A DNA stretch of 64,000 nucleotides from Komagataeibacter saccharivorans (lineage in GTDB: Bacteria; Pseudomonadota; Alphaproteobacteria; Acetobacterales; Acetobacteraceae). A model generated the notes under the pieces. That model did no database searches and was not told the origin of the DNA. It saw only the letters and a program-made list of their open reading frames with translations. The stretch covers positions 173,645-237,644 of the forward strand of contig NZ_NKTY01000002.1 in the NCBI RefSeq assembly GCF_003207825.1, in the 5' to 3' direction. The stretch's first letter is position 1. Each line of letters begins with the position of its first letter. Position numbers and translations under genes: made by a program. This document shows, piece after piece, positions 1 to 9,249 of this stretch.

Positions 1-141
1 GGCCGTGCAGGCATGCGTCTATCCCTGATTTCTGCCCCATAGGGGACAGTCATGGCATTTCGCTTATTGCCCCTGACGGCGCGGTTGGACTAATCCACCC
101 GCATTGGCTCATTTCCAGCTTGCGTGAAAGGTCACCCGCTG

Positions 142-1722
142 ATGACCCCCCCCAAGACCGTGCCGGTTCGGCGTGCCCTGATTTCCGTTTCCGACAAGAC
201 CGGCCTGCTTGACCTGGCCCGCGCCCTTGTCGCCCATGGGGCCGAGATCCTCTCCACGGGCGGCTCCGCCCGCACCCTGCGTGAGGCCGGTATCGCGGTG
301 CGCGACGTGTCGGAGCATACCGGTTTTCCGGAAATCCTCGATGGTCGCGTCAAGACGCTGGTGCCGCAGGTGCATGGCGGCATTCTTGGCCGTCGTGATC
401 TGCCCGCCCATGTCCGCCAGATGGAAGAGCACCAGATCGCGCCAATCGACCTTGTCGCGGTCAATCTTTACCCGTTCGAGGCCACGGTTGCTTCCGGCGC
501 GGGGGCGGAGGACTGCATCGAGAATATCGATATCGGCGGTCCGGCCCTGATCCGCGCCGCAGCCAAGAACCACGCCCATGTCGCGATCGTGACCGATCCG
601 GCGCAGTATGCCGATGTCATCACCGCGCTGGAAAATGGCGGCACCACGCTGGACCAGCGTACGAAGCTGGCCGGGGCGGCCTATGCCCGCACGGCGGCCT
701 ATGACGCCGCCATCGCCGCATGGTTCGCTGGACAGGAAGGCGAGATCCTGCCGCCGCGCATGATTGTTGCGGGCGAGAAGCGCGAAAGCCTGCGCTATGG
801 TGAAAACCCCCACCAGAAGGCCGCTTTCTACACCGATGGCAGCAACCGCCCCGGTGTCGCCACGGCCCGCCAGATTCAGGGCAAGTCCCTGTCTTACAAC
901 AATATCAACGATACCGACGCGGCGTTCGAGGCCGTGGCCGAGTTCGATGAGCCTGCGGTCGTGATCGTCAAGCACGCCAACCCCTGCGGCGTTGCGACAG
1001 CGGCGACACAGGCGCAGGCATGGGACAATGCCCTGCGTTGTGATCCGGTTTCGGCCTTCGGTGGCATCGTGGCGCTGAACCGCACGCTGGAAGCTGAAGC
1101 GGCGGCGCGCATCGCCACCCTGTTTACGGAAGTGATCGTCGCCCCCGACGCAACGGAGGAAGCCCGCCAGATCCTCGCTCGCAAGAAAAACCTGCGCCTG
1201 CTGCTGACGGGGGCCCTGCCCGATCCCGCGCAGGGTGGGGTGGTTGTCCGCTCGGTAGCCGGTGGGTTCCTGGCCCAGACGCGCGATAGCGGCCGCATCA
1301 TGCCGGATGCGCTGAAGGTGGTGACGAAGCGTGCGCCGACTCCGGCTGAAATGGCTGACCTGATCTTCGCCTTCCGTGTGGCCAAGCATGTCAAGTCCAA
1401 CGCGATCGTCTATGCGAAGGACCAGAGCACGGTTGGCATCGGGGCCGGCCAGATGAGCCGCGTTGATTCCGCGCGCATCGCCGCGACCAAGAGCGCGGAT
1501 GCCGCAAACGCAGCCGGTATCGACCATCCGCTGACCCAGGGCAGCGTCGTGGCGTCGGATGCGTTCTTCCCGTTCGCCGACGGGCTGGAAGCCGCCATCG
1601 CCGCCGGTGCAACCGCCGTGATCCAGCCCGGCGGCTCGATCCGGGATGATGAGGTGATCGCCGCGGCCGACAGGGCGGGCATTGCCATGGTGTTCACAGG
1701 TATGCGCCATTTCCGGCACTGA
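142..1722 (+). CDS. purH: Bifunctional AICAR formyltransferase / IMP cyclohydrolase
   Basis: PurH catalyses the last two steps of de novo purine synthesis: formylation of AICAR and ring closure to IMP, in the cytosol. The 526-residue protein has the usual family length. The N-terminal MGS-like cyclohydrolase domain opens with [15 protein letters not shown]. The transformylase domain carries RYGENPHQ, the catalytic KHANPCG motif and FGGIVALN. The ATG at 142 is chosen because AAAGG lies 10 bases upstream; an in-frame GTG at 124 lacks such a site. Nothing upstream (1-141) is recognisable as a gene. An exported protein gene follows on the same strand after about 95 bases. No sign of damage. Confidence 0.97.
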   Translation: MTPPKTVPVRRALISVSDKTGLLDLARALVAHGAEILSTGGSARTLREAGIAVRDVSEHTGFPEILDGRVKTLVPQVHGGILGRRDLPAHVRQMEEHQIAPIDLVAVNLYPFEATVASGAGAEDCIENIDIGGPALIRAAAKNHAHVAIVTDPAQYADVITALENGGTTLDQRTKLAGAAYARTAAYDAAIAAWFAGQEGEILPPRMIVAGEKRESLRYGENPHQKAAFYTDGSNRPGVATARQIQGKSLSYNNINDTDAAFEAVAEFDEPAVVIVKHANPCGVATAATQAQAWDNALRCDPVSAFGGIVALNRTLEAEAAARIATLFTEVIVAPDATEEARQILARKKNLRLLLTGALPDPAQGGVVVRSVAGGFLAQTRDSGRIMPDALKVVTKRAPTPAEMADLIFAFRVAKHVKSNAIVYAKDQSTVGIGAGQMSRVDSARIAATKSADAANAAGIDHPLTQGSVVASDAFFPFADGLEAAIAAGATAVIQPGGSIRDDEVIAAADRAGIAMVFTGMRHFRH

Positions 1723-1818
1723 TCCGAACACACGGCCCTTGCCTGCATGGCAGGGATGGAATGAGATGACACGGTCCGGCCAGATGCCGGTCAGGCTAGA
1801 TGAGAGACGGGTATCTGC

Positions 1819-2595
1819 ATGGACATTTATCGACATTCCCCCTGCCGCCTTCTTGCGGGCGTGTTTGTGGCAGCCAGCCTTGTGGGCGGCAGCGCCCATG
1901 CAGCCGACAGAAAAGGGGCCGTGCAGCATCCCGCGCCATCCACGCCAGCCGTTGCGCAGCCCGCACTGGTATTCGATATCGCGCCCCTGCCGGTCACGAC
2001 GGGTCAGGTCACGCAATATATCCTGACGGCGTCGGGGCAGGTGTCCGGCCTGCTGCTGGCTGATGGCACGCAGGTTTTCTGTACGCACGAACTGGGCGAC
2101 AGCCTGCCCGGCATCGTCCGCCCCGGCGAGCAGGTGACGGTAGCCGGGCTGAAGGGCGTAGGCAGGCCCATCGTGCGCGCCTATGCCGTGACCGGGCCAC
2201 GCGGGCAGCGTATTGCCGATGTCCGTTCCGCCACGGCTGTCGCACCATCTGATTCCCCCAGCATCGGGCCGGATGTTCCGGTCGATGGCACGATCCTTGC
2301 CCCGCTATATGACATGCAGGGCAAGGTGCAGGGCGTTATCATGCGTGATCACAGCGTGATTTACGTGGGTGAAACCAATGCCACCCGTCTTGCCGCATGG
2401 CTGCGGCCGGGCGCCACGCTGCATGCCATTGGTATCGGTGTTGCCGGTGAGCGCGGGACGGCCATCAACGCGCGTGAAATCGGCCCGGATATCAGTCAGG
2501 CCATCCATATCGAACCCGCTGACGCACCGCCGCCCGGCGCGTTTCCGGGCAGTTCGGGTTATGATGTCATTCCCGGTGGTTCGACCGCCGAATAA
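1819..2595 (+). CDS. Exported protein of unknown function with two related segments
   Basis: This 258-residue protein is not recognised. It has a clear signal peptide: a basic start, a hydrophobic stretch at about residues 11-24 and a probable signal peptidase I site after SAHA (residue 28). The mature part has two similar segments. One, about residues 55-115, contains QVSGLLLADGTQVFCT then IVRPGEQVTVAGL. The other, about 155-215, contains KVQGVIMRDHSVIYVG then LRPGATLHAIGIG. Each reads as short beta strands around a D-G/D-H turn, suggesting a duplicated OB-like beta fold; that is inference. It lies between purH and the F0 operon with its own spacing on both sides, so its role cannot be read from context. 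Confidence 0.8.
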   Translation: MDIYRHSPCRLLAGVFVAASLVGGSAHAADRKGAVQHPAPSTPAVAQPALVFDIAPLPVTTGQVTQYILTASGQVSGLLLADGTQVFCTHELGDSLPGIVRPGEQVTVAGLKGVGRPIVRAYAVTGPRGQRIADVRSATAVAPSDSPSIGPDVPVDGTILAPLYDMQGKVQGVIMRDHSVIYVGETNATRLAAWLRPGATLHAIGIGVAGERGTAINAREIGPDISQAIHIEPADAPPPGAFPGSSGYDVIPGGSTAE

Positions 2596-2661
2596 GGGGG
2601 CGGACAACGCATGCGCGATAAAAAAGATGCGGGGATGGGGCGTTTGTTTGCCGCCCCTTGC

Positions 2662-2690
2662 TTGACAGGTTATTGCTGCATCGTTAGCTA
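2662..2690 (+). promoter_or_regulatory. Sigma70-type promoter for the ATP synthase F0 operon
   Basis: TTGACA at 2662-2667 is a perfect -35 consensus. It is followed after exactly 17 bases by TAGCTA at 2685-2690 as a -10 box. The start of transcription would fall near 2697, about 22 bases before the atpI start codon. No other promoter of this quality was seen ahead of the operon. Confidence 0.6.
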
Positions 2691-2719
2691 GCGCCTGCAC
2701 CCTATGGGAGGTGCGAGAA

Positions 2720-3061
2720 GTGGATAAGGATAACAGGCCTTCAGGCGAGTCCTTTGACCGGCGACTGGAAGCTGCCCGTGAGCGCGTCAAACCGCGCGCG
2801 GCAGCCGAACAGGCCACCGGTGGAACGATGTCCGATCTGGGGCTGGTGCTCCGGGCCGGGACGGAACTCGTATCGGCGCTTGTGGTCGGGGTTGCGATGG
2901 GCTGGGGGCTAGACCACTGGCTGCACTCAAAGCCCTGGTTCCTTATCGTGTTCTCGCTTTTCGGGGGTGTGGCGGGTGTGCTTAATGTCTGGCGTCTTGT
3001 CAGGCCCGATGCCATAAACACGAAGGCAGACGGGCCGGATAACGGCTCAGGACGGATATAG
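2720..3061 (+). CDS. atpI: ATP synthase assembly protein AtpI (AtpZ/AtpI family)
   Basis: AtpI is a small membrane protein that helps assemble the F0 c-ring. The 113-residue product has a charged N-terminal tail (about 1-40) and two hydrophobic segments, near LRAGTELVSALVVGVAMGWG and near FLIVFSLFGGVAGVLNVWRL, matching the family. A GTG start at 2720 is preferred because GGGAGG at 2706-2711 is correctly spaced; a GTG at 2711 would overlap that site. It is first in the F0 operon and ends 12 bases before atpB, the normal alphaproteobacterial arrangement. Confidence 0.88.
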   Translation: MDKDNRPSGESFDRRLEAARERVKPRAAAEQATGGTMSDLGLVLRAGTELVSALVVGVAMGWGLDHWLHSKPWFLIVFSLFGGVAGVLNVWRLVRPDAINTKADGPDNGSGRI

Positions 3062-3073
3062 GGAAGAACGAAG

Positions 3074-3823
3074 TTGGCGGCCGGATCATCCATCGACGCG
3101 CTCGGTCAGTTCGAGCTCCATCCAGTTCTGGGAGTACTTGGTGAATCCCTGCGGTTCAGCCAGTCCCCCATGATGATGATTGTCGCCTCCATTGTGGTTC
3201 TGGCGTTCCTGTATCTGGGCATGCGTCCGGCGGCCGTGGTGCCGGGACGGCTCCAGGCCGCGGCAGAGATGTGCTACGATTTCATCTACAACATGGCGGT
3301 CGATACGATCGGCGCTGAAGGACGGGCGTTTTTCCCGTTCGTGTTCACGCTGTTCTTCTTCATCCTGGCCGGTAACTACCTCGGCCTGCTGCCTTTCTCC
3401 TTCGCCTTCACCAGCCATATCGCCGTGACGCTGGCGCTGGCGCTGATGGTGTTCTGCCTCTCGATCATCGTATCGCTCAAGGTGCAGGGGGCGAAGTTCT
3501 TCGCCCACTTCATGCCCGCCGGCGCGCCCAAGGCGCTTGCCCCGCTGCTGATCCCGATCGAGATCCTTTCGTTTCTTTCACGTCCCGTGAGCCTGTCGAT
3601 CCGTCTGTTTGCAAACATGGTCGCCGGTCACGTGATGTTCGACATGTTTGCCGCCTTCACGATCATGCTGGCCGGTCTGGGCTTCTTCGGTGATGTGATC
3701 GCCGTTGGTCCCGTGGTCATCAATATCGCGCTGATGGCACTCGAATTGCTGGTGGGTGCCCTGCAGGCCTACGTGTTTGCCATCCTTACCTGCATCTATC
3801 TGAGGGAGGCGGTGGCCCACTAA
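3074..3823 (+). CDS. atpB: ATP synthase F0 subunit a
   Basis: Subunit a forms the two proton half-channels next to the c-ring in the inner membrane. The 249 residues include five to six hydrophobic segments. The essential stator arginine is at residue 177 in [12 protein letters not shown]. The segment [21 protein letters not shown] and the C-terminal [16 protein letters not shown] are typical of the family. A TTG start at 3074 follows AGGGAAG at about 3060-3066. It is the second gene of atpI-atpB-atpE-atpF'-atpF; the F1 genes are not in this window, as is normal for alphaproteobacteria. Confidence 0.96.
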   Translation: MAAGSSIDALGQFELHPVLGVLGESLRFSQSPMMMIVASIVVLAFLYLGMRPAAVVPGRLQAAAEMCYDFIYNMAVDTIGAEGRAFFPFVFTLFFFILAGNYLGLLPFSFAFTSHIAVTLALALMVFCLSIIVSLKVQGAKFFAHFMPAGAPKALAPLLIPIEILSFLSRPVSLSIRLFANMVAGHVMFDMFAAFTIMLAGLGFFGDVIAVGPVVINIALMALELLVGALQAYVFAILTCIYLREAVAH

Positions 3824-3884
3824 CGGGTCGCACGCCGTCTTCCATCGCTTCAATCCAGAACGTCTGAAACAAGGAAAACAAGAC

Positions 3885-4109
3885 ATGGATATCGCAGCAG
3901 CCCGTGAAATTGGTGCCGGTATCGCCGTTATCGCCCTCGCCGGCGTTGGCATTGGCCTTGGTAACATCTTCTCCACGCTGGTCAGCAGCATCGCGCGCAA
4001 CCCGTCCGCACGTCCGCACGTGTTCGGTCTCGGCATGCTGGGCTTCGCCCTGACGGAAGCCGTTGCCCTGTATGCGCTGCTGATCGCGTTCCTGATCCTG
4101 TTCGTCTGA
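3885..4109 (+). CDS. atpE: ATP synthase F0 subunit c
   Basis: Subunit c is the proton-carrying hairpin of the rotor ring. The 74-residue protein has two transmembrane helices joined by a polar loop with ARNPSARP. The ion-binding carboxylate is Glu58 in [10 protein letters not shown]. The glycine-rich first helix ([10 protein letters not shown]) supports tight ring packing. There is no sodium-binding signature, so protons are the likely coupling ion (inference). An AAGGAAAA ribosome site precedes the ATG. It is spaced about 60 bases after atpB and 16 bases before atpF'. Confidence 0.96.
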   Translation: MDIAAAREIGAGIAVIALAGVGIGLGNIFSTLVSSIARNPSARPHVFGLGMLGFALTEAVALYALLIAFLILFV

Positions 4110-4125
4110 TACGCTGGAGGCGAAC

Positions 4126-4740
4126 ATGGCGCGCGCCGTGGTGTATGAAAACATCCGAAGGGCGGGGACCTTGCTGGCCTCGTCCGCGCTGGCTCTGCCG
4201 CTGATGGCCATGGTCGCCCCTGGCGCGCGCGCCGAGGGCATGCCCCAGCTTGATTTCGGCAATCCCTATGTCATCGGTCAGGTGGTGTGGGGCGCTGGCA
4301 TTTTTCTGGTACTCTATCTTCTGCTGAGCCGTTCGGCCCTGCCGAAGGTGGAAAAGGTCCTGTCGCTGCGTCGCCAGACGATCGAGACGGATCTTGGTAT
4401 CGCGCACAAGGCCAAGACCCGCGCGGACGAAGCAGTGGCCGAACTGCATACGGCACGGCGTAATGCCCTGGCGGAAGCACAGGCCAATGTGGACAAGGTT
4501 GTCGAGGAGGCACGTCTTGCCGCCGCCCGGCAGACCGAGGAAATGAATGCACGGCTGGCTGCGGAAATCCATGATGCCGAAACCCGCATTGCGCAGGCAC
4601 GCGGAACGGCACTGGCATCCGTGCGTGAGATTTCCACAACGACGGCGGAAACGCTGATCCATCAGTTATCCGGCATTGCCGCCCCGGCCGATTTCGTGAC
4701 GGCAAAGGTCGGTTCTGCTGCGGCAGCACGTGGTCTCTGA
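4126..4740 (+). CDS. atpF': ATP synthase F0 subunit b'
   Basis: This is the first of two b-type peripheral-stalk subunits. The 204 residues begin with a basic and hydrophobic leader ending near APGARAEG. A membrane anchor follows at about residues 50-66 (VVWGAGIFLVLYLLLSR), then a long charged coiled coil rich in Ala, Glu and Arg. The presence of two non-identical b subunits (b' and b) in tandem is typical of alphaproteobacteria and photosynthetic bacteria. GGAGG lies five bases before the ATG. Length is slightly above usual because of the N-terminal leader. Confidence 0.9.
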   Translation: MARAVVYENIRRAGTLLASSALALPLMAMVAPGARAEGMPQLDFGNPYVIGQVVWGAGIFLVLYLLLSRSALPKVEKVLSLRRQTIETDLGIAHKAKTRADEAVAELHTARRNALAEAQANVDKVVEEARLAAARQTEEMNARLAAEIHDAETRIAQARGTALASVREISTTTAETLIHQLSGIAAPADFVTAKVGSAAAARGL

Positions 4741-4772
4741 CCCGCGCTGCCCAAGACAGACAGGTCATAATC

Positions 4773-5267
4773 ATGTTTCATGATCCCCGTTTCTGGTCGG
4801 CTGTTGCCTTTGTCCTGTTCTTTGTCCTGTTCGGGCGCTCACTGTGGAAGCCCCTGGTGAGCGCACTGGACGGACGGGCGGAACGCATCCGCGCCGAGCT
4901 TGATGAAGCCGCGCGCCTGCGCCGCGAGGCCGAGCAGATGCTTGAGGACGCCACCCGTGACCGGGAAGCGGCCATTGCCGAGGCCAAGGAACTGGTCGAA
5001 CATTCCCTGCGGGAAGCCGCCATCATTGCGGAACAGGCCAATAAGAATGCCGCCGCCGTAGCCGCCCGCTGCGAACAGATGGCAAAGGATCGTATTGCAT
5101 CGGCTGAACGCTCCGCCCTGCGGGAAGTGCGTGAAATGGCCATTGAAATCGCCATTCAGGCCACGGGTGAGACGCTGGCCGCCAGCCTGAACGCCGATAC
5201 CGATGGCAAGATCGTTGACAAGTCGATCAGCGACATGCCGGCAGTCCTTTCCCAGCGCGCTGCCTGA
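4773..5267 (+). CDS. atpF: ATP synthase F0 subunit b
   Basis: This is the second peripheral-stalk subunit, 164 residues long. The N-terminal membrane segment (FWSAVAFVLFFVLFGRSLW) is followed directly by a charged helical stalk starting LDGRAERIRAELDEAARLRR and continuing to the C-terminus, where it would contact the delta subunit of F1. It is the last recognisable ATP synthase gene here. A glycosyltransferase gene follows after about 20 bases, so transcription may continue into it. Confidence 0.94.
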   Translation: MFHDPRFWSAVAFVLFFVLFGRSLWKPLVSALDGRAERIRAELDEAARLRREAEQMLEDATRDREAAIAEAKELVEHSLREAAIIAEQANKNAAAVAARCEQMAKDRIASAERSALREVREMAIEIAIQATGETLAASLNADTDGKIVDKSISDMPAVLSQRAA

Positions 5268-5288
5268 CAGCCCTTGCTGACAGCCGCA

Positions 5289-6044
5289 ATGTCGGAAATA
5301 CGCGATGGGGCGGATGACGCCCCTGTTGTTTCCATCATCGCCGCCGTGCTGGACGAGGGGGAGAACATCCGCCCCCTCTGTCAGGAAATAGCGGCATCCC
5401 TGCACCAGTTGCCTGTAGCCGAGGTCATCTTTGTCGATGACGGCAGCACGGATGATACGGTTGCGGCCCTGAAGGCCGTAAGGGATGACGGTATCCTGCC
5501 AGACCTGCGTATCATCAGTCATGACCGGCCCTGTGGTAAATCCGCGGGTCTGCGCACCGGCATGGAAGCCGCGCGGGGCGAATGGGTCATCACCCTTGAT
5601 GGGGATGGTCAGGACAACCCCGCCGATTTCGCACCCATGCTCGACCTGTGCCGTTCGGCCAGGGGACGTGCCCCGCTTGTGGTGGGGGTGCGCACCAAGC
5701 GGCGCGATACCCTGTCGCGCAGGCTGGCGTCGCGTTTCGCCAACGGCCTGCGCAGTCGCCTGCTGAATGATGGCTGCCCCGATACCGGTGCTTCGCTCAA
5801 GGCGTTCCGGCGGGCCGATTTCCTCTGTCTGCCCCAGTTCGAGGGACTGCACCGTTTCCTGCCTTCCCTTATGGGGCGGCGGGGCGTACCGCTGGTGTGC
5901 ATGTCGGTCCATCATCGCAACCGGCTGCACGGATCTTCCAAATATACCAATTTCAACCGGGCCATCGTAGGCGTCCGGGACATATTGGGTGTCATGTGGC
6001 TGAACAGCCGCGCCAGGATACCGAAACGCGTTACCGAACGCTGA
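5289..6044 (+). CDS. Family 2 glycosyltransferase, DPM1/ArnC-like catalytic domain
   Basis: A 251-residue GT-A fold glycosyltransferase, probably using a polyprenyl-phosphate acceptor. The N-terminus has the nucleotide-sugar motif VIFVDDGSTDDT and a second acidic motif in TLDGDGQDNP. The segment HRNRLHGSSKY is typical of dolichyl/undecaprenyl-phosphate sugar transferases. It lacks the two C-terminal membrane helices of ArnC, so it would be peripheral. The ATG at 5289 is preferred over a TTG at 5274, but neither has a clear ribosome site. The next gene is an ArnT-like transferase 12 bases downstream. Together they look like a lipid-linked sugar donor maker and user; the sugar is unknown. Confidence 0.85.
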   Translation: MSEIRDGADDAPVVSIIAAVLDEGENIRPLCQEIAASLHQLPVAEVIFVDDGSTDDTVAALKAVRDDGILPDLRIISHDRPCGKSAGLRTGMEAARGEWVITLDGDGQDNPADFAPMLDLCRSARGRAPLVVGVRTKRRDTLSRRLASRFANGLRSRLLNDGCPDTGASLKAFRRADFLCLPQFEGLHRFLPSLMGRRGVPLVCMSVHHRNRLHGSSKYTNFNRAIVGVRDILGVMWLNSRARIPKRVTER

Positions 6045-6056
6045 AGGGGCCATGCC

Positions 6057-7721
6057 ATGACGCGTCTGACGTTGCGCCACTATATTCTGGTGGCGCTGTC
6101 CGTGTTTGTCCTGTTCCTGCCCGGGCGGGCCACGCTGCCGCCGCTGGATCGTGACGAACCGCGTTACATGGAAGCCACGGCGCAGATGCTGCATGGTGGC
6201 GACTATGTCGATGTCCGCTTTCTCGATCAGCCCCGCTACCTGCAGCCTGCTGGCATTTACTGGCTGGAAGCGGCTGCCGTCCGCCTGACCGGCATGCAGG
6301 ACACGCACGCTGTCTGGCCCTACCGCATTCCCTCACTTCTGTCTGTCACCGCTGCCGCCGTCCTGACCGCGTGGATTGGGGCGGCGCTGTTTGGCCCTGC
6401 CTGCGGATTGCTGGCCGCGGCCCTGCTGGCCGTGTCCGTGCTGATGACGGCGGAAGGGCGGATGGCCACCATTGATACCACGCTGCTGCTATGCGTGCTG
6501 CTGGCGCAATGCGGACTGCTGCGGGCCTATCTGGACCGCGAACGTGATCTTGCAACGCCTCTGGCTGCAGCGCTGCTTTACTGGACGGCGCTGGGGTGTG
6601 GCCTCATGCTTAAGGGGCCGGTCATCCTTATTCCCGGTTTTGGCACGCCGCTGGCCCTTGCGCTGGTGGAACGGCGCATCGACTGGTGGCGGCGTCTGCG
6701 CCCTTCATGGGGATGGCTGCTGATGCTGGCCATTGTCGTGCCATGGTGCGTGGCGATTGGTGTCAAAAGCCATGGGGATTTCTTTTCCCGTTCAGTCGGT
6801 CGCAATTTCCTTGGCAAGGTGGCGAGCGGGCAGGAAACACACGGTCTGCCGCCGGGCTATCACCTTGCGGTTTTCGCCCTTGCTTTCTGGCCGGGGTCGC
6901 TGTTCGCGGCCATGAGCCTGCCTTTTGTGTGGGCGCGCCGGTTTGAACCGCATGTGCGCTACCTGCTGTGCTGGATCGTGCCGCACTGGCTGGTGTTCGA
7001 AGCCATCGCCACCAAGCTGCCGCATTACGTGCTGCCGACCTATCCCGCCATCGCCATCCTGACGGCTGCTGCCGTCGTGTCCTATTCCTCCCGCTGGGAA
7101 TGGCCGCATGCGATATGGGCGCGGGGTGCGCTTGCGGCCTATGCGGTGCTCTGGTTCACGCTGGGTTCGGTTCTGGCATTTGCGGGTCCGGTGCTGCTGT
7201 GGCGGATGGAAGGCACCTTTTCCCCCGCAGCCATGTTGATCCCGGCCGGTGCGTTACCCCTGCTGGTGCTGTCGGGTTATCTGATCGTGCATCGGGATAT
7301 GCTGCGCGCCGTCATGGCTGCGGTGGCGGCTGCGGTCATTATCCATGTGGGGCTTTTTTCTACTGTTATTCCACGTTTGCAGACCATCTGGCTCAGCCCC
7401 CGCCTTGCCGCCATGGTTGATGATCATCGTCCCTGCGCGCAGACGGTCGTGGCTTCCATATCGGATTCCGAACCCAGCCTTGTTTTTCTGCTGGGTCAGA
7501 ATACACGGCTGATGGGCGCCACGGCAGCAGCGGACTTCCTGCAACAGAACCAGAAATGCGCTCTGGTGCTGGTCGGCGCACAGGATCTGGTGGCCTTCAG
7601 CACCCGCGCCATGCAGGATGGACTGGACCTGCATGAACTGGGACAGCAGCGCGGGTTGAATTATTCCACCGGCAAATATCTCGATATCGGGCTGTATGGC
7701 GTGATCCGCCAGCCGGACTGA
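6057..7721 (+). CDS. ArnT/PMT-like membrane glycosyltransferase (GT39/GT83 type)
   Basis: A 554-residue polytopic inner-membrane enzyme that would move a sugar from a lipid phosphate carrier to a periplasmic target such as lipid A or protein. The first periplasmic loop has the catalytic motif LPPLDRDEPRYMEAT (Asp-Glu pair) seen in ArnT and its relatives. About ten to twelve hydrophobic segments follow, with a periplasmic C-terminal domain. AAGGGG precedes the ATG. It forms a pair with the preceding GT2 gene and ends six bases from the convergent oxidoreductase gene. Substrate specificity cannot be told from sequence. Confidence 0.85.
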   Translation: MTRLTLRHYILVALSVFVLFLPGRATLPPLDRDEPRYMEATAQMLHGGDYVDVRFLDQPRYLQPAGIYWLEAAAVRLTGMQDTHAVWPYRIPSLLSVTAAAVLTAWIGAALFGPACGLLAAALLAVSVLMTAEGRMATIDTTLLLCVLLAQCGLLRAYLDRERDLATPLAAALLYWTALGCGLMLKGPVILIPGFGTPLALALVERRIDWWRRLRPSWGWLLMLAIVVPWCVAIGVKSHGDFFSRSVGRNFLGKVASGQETHGLPPGYHLAVFALAFWPGSLFAAMSLPFVWARRFEPHVRYLLCWIVPHWLVFEAIATKLPHYVLPTYPAIAILTAAAVVSYSSRWEWPHAIWARGALAAYAVLWFTLGSVLAFAGPVLLWRMEGTFSPAAMLIPAGALPLLVLSGYLIVHRDMLRAVMAAVAAAVIIHVGLFSTVIPRLQTIWLSPRLAAMVDDHRPCAQTVVASISDSEPSLVFLLGQNTRLMGATAAADFLQQNQKCALVLVGAQDLVAFSTRAMQDGLDLHELGQQRGLNYSTGKYLDIGLYGVIRQPD

Positions 7722-7727
7722 TCGGCC

Positions 7728-8816
7728 CTAACGTTCCCATACCTGCGCCCACAGGACTTTTTCTTCTTCGTTCAGGGGGAGGGAAAGTCTTTTGCCGTCC
7801 CGGGCGGATCGTGCGGCGGTTTCCAGCACAGCCATGACGGCAATGGCCTGTATGGGGGGAACCGGGTTCGCGCGGTGGCCCATGACGGCATCACGAAGCA
7901 GCGCATAATAGATCCGCTGGTCGCCCGGTGGAGAGGGCACGGCGCGGGGTGTATCCGTGCCATCGAATACCAGCATGTCGTCAGGGTCCGCGCCCCAGCC
8001 ATCGGCACCGGGAACCATGCCCGTGCGAAGCTGGGTTTCCTGCTGGTCCGCTGCGCGCTTGAGCAGCGTGCCACCTGTGCCATGTACCGCAAAACGTGCG
8101 CCGGGCCATGCTGCGAGCATGCTGCAATGCAGGCTGACGCGCATCTGCCCGTAGAGAAGTATCACCTGCGCCCAGTCATCAATGCTGGCGTCATCGCGCT
8201 GGCAGGCAAGCGTGGCCTGTATGGAATCCGGCAGGCCGAACAGTTGCAGGGCCTGGTCGGCCAGATGGGGGCCAAGGTCGAACCACAGGCCACTGCCGGG
8301 CATATCGGCTTCGCGCCAGCGGTCGCGCACCTGCGGACGGAAACGGTCCATACGGGATTCAAACGTGGTCACCCGCCCAATCATTCCGGCATTCAGGCCG
8401 TTGCGGATTGCCAGAAAATCGCTGTCCCACCGCCTGTTCTGGAAAACGGACAGGATTCTGCCACAGCCCTGTGCCTCATCGGCCAGTGCGCGGGCCTGCG
8501 CCAGATCAAGGGTGAAGGGCTTGTCCACCACCACATGCAGCCCCGCATGCAGGGCGGCGCGTGCCAGTGGTGCATGGGTTTCGTTGGGGGAGGCGATCAC
8601 CACCATATCGAGATCGGGCAGGGCAAAAAGCGCATCGGGCGTATCCACCACCTGAACCTGCGGCCAGTCCTGTGCCACGAGGGCGCGCTGCCCCGAACTA
8701 ATGGCGACCAGCGCCAGACCGGGTGTTGCGTCAATAAGTGGCGCATGGAATGTGCGCCCGGCGAATCCATAACCGACAATCCCGACCCGTAGTGGCCAGC
8801 GTGATGGTGTGGGCAT
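7728..8816 (-). CDS. Gfo/Idh/MocA family NAD(P)-dependent oxidoreductase
   Basis: A 362-residue sugar or polyol dehydrogenase-type enzyme. The Rossmann dinucleotide motif is GIVGYGFAGRTFHAPLI near the N-terminus. The family catalytic lysine lies in VVVDKPFTLD, and the C-terminal domain has GSGLWFDLGPHLADQ with the usual Asp-x-x-x-His. The closest known pattern is the YdgJ/IolW group (scyllo-inositol dehydrogenases), but the substrate is not established. It stands alone: convergent with the ArnT-like gene and with a 430-base gap upstream. Confidence 0.88.
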   Translation of the reverse strand: MPTPSRWPLRVGIVGYGFAGRTFHAPLIDATPGLALVAISSGQRALVAQDWPQVQVVDTPDALFALPDLDMVVIASPNETHAPLARAALHAGLHVVVDKPFTLDLAQARALADEAQGCGRILSVFQNRRWDSDFLAIRNGLNAGMIGRVTTFESRMDRFRPQVRDRWREADMPGSGLWFDLGPHLADQALQLFGLPDSIQATLACQRDDASIDDWAQVILLYGQMRVSLHCSMLAAWPGARFAVHGTGGTLLKRAADQQETQLRTGMVPGADGWGADPDDMLVFDGTDTPRAVPSPPGDQRIYYALLRDAVMGHRANPVPPIQAIAVMAVLETAARSARDGKRLSLPLNEEEKVLWAQVWER

Positions 8817-9057
8817 CTGTTGCCTTTCTTCCGGTGCATTACGGCAGGACCCGTTTTTGCAGCAAACTGCTTCCGGCGGCCAGATGCCCGGACCGGCGAC
8901 GAACGCGGTCGTTTGATGGCGGTATGGAAGCGGGGAAAGCGGGCCTCGTCTTTACCCTTTTCCGGCGAACAGTCCCTGTTGCAGCCAGTTTTTATGGCGC
9001 GGGGCTGCGCGACCTGTCCAGACTATTCCCATTTTGGAATAACTGATTGATAAATAA

Positions 9058-9103
9058 AAGTTTTTGGGTGCCACCTTTTTGAAAAAGGCTTCACCAAAAA
9101 CTT
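9058..9103. repeat. Imperfect palindromic repeat (REP-like)
   Basis: This 46-base sequence is an inverted repeat. The left arm reads AAGTTTTTGGGTG...CCTTTTT and the right arm is its near-complement, ending CACCAAAAACTT; arms of about 23 bases differ by a short internal mismatch. It lies in the otherwise empty 8817-9249 gap, where no other gene is supported. I recall similar AAGTTTTTGGTG...-type palindromes scattered in acetic acid bacterial genomes, but could not check this. Only one copy was seen in the window. It could also act as a weak terminator or RNA stem. Confidence 0.5.
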
Positions 9104-9249
9104 CTACGTAATCTGCACGAACACGACCTATGCAAGACTGCTCCGCCACCAGCCGTCGCAGTGAGGGATAAGGTTAACCCGCATCCCGATGCAGACGGTA
9201 TGCCCGCCTGCCCCGGTCAGGATGTTCTCGCCCGGATGGCGTTAAACGC

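Noticed and set aside
109..2088. Long open frame on the minus strand across purH and the next gene
   Set aside because: It spans two real genes and their spacer, has shadow-like composition and no ribosome site or family match.
8738..9249. Small open frames in the gap upstream of the oxidoreductase gene
   Set aside because: They overlap the oxidoreductase start, lack ribosome sites and cross the palindrome; none resembles a protein.
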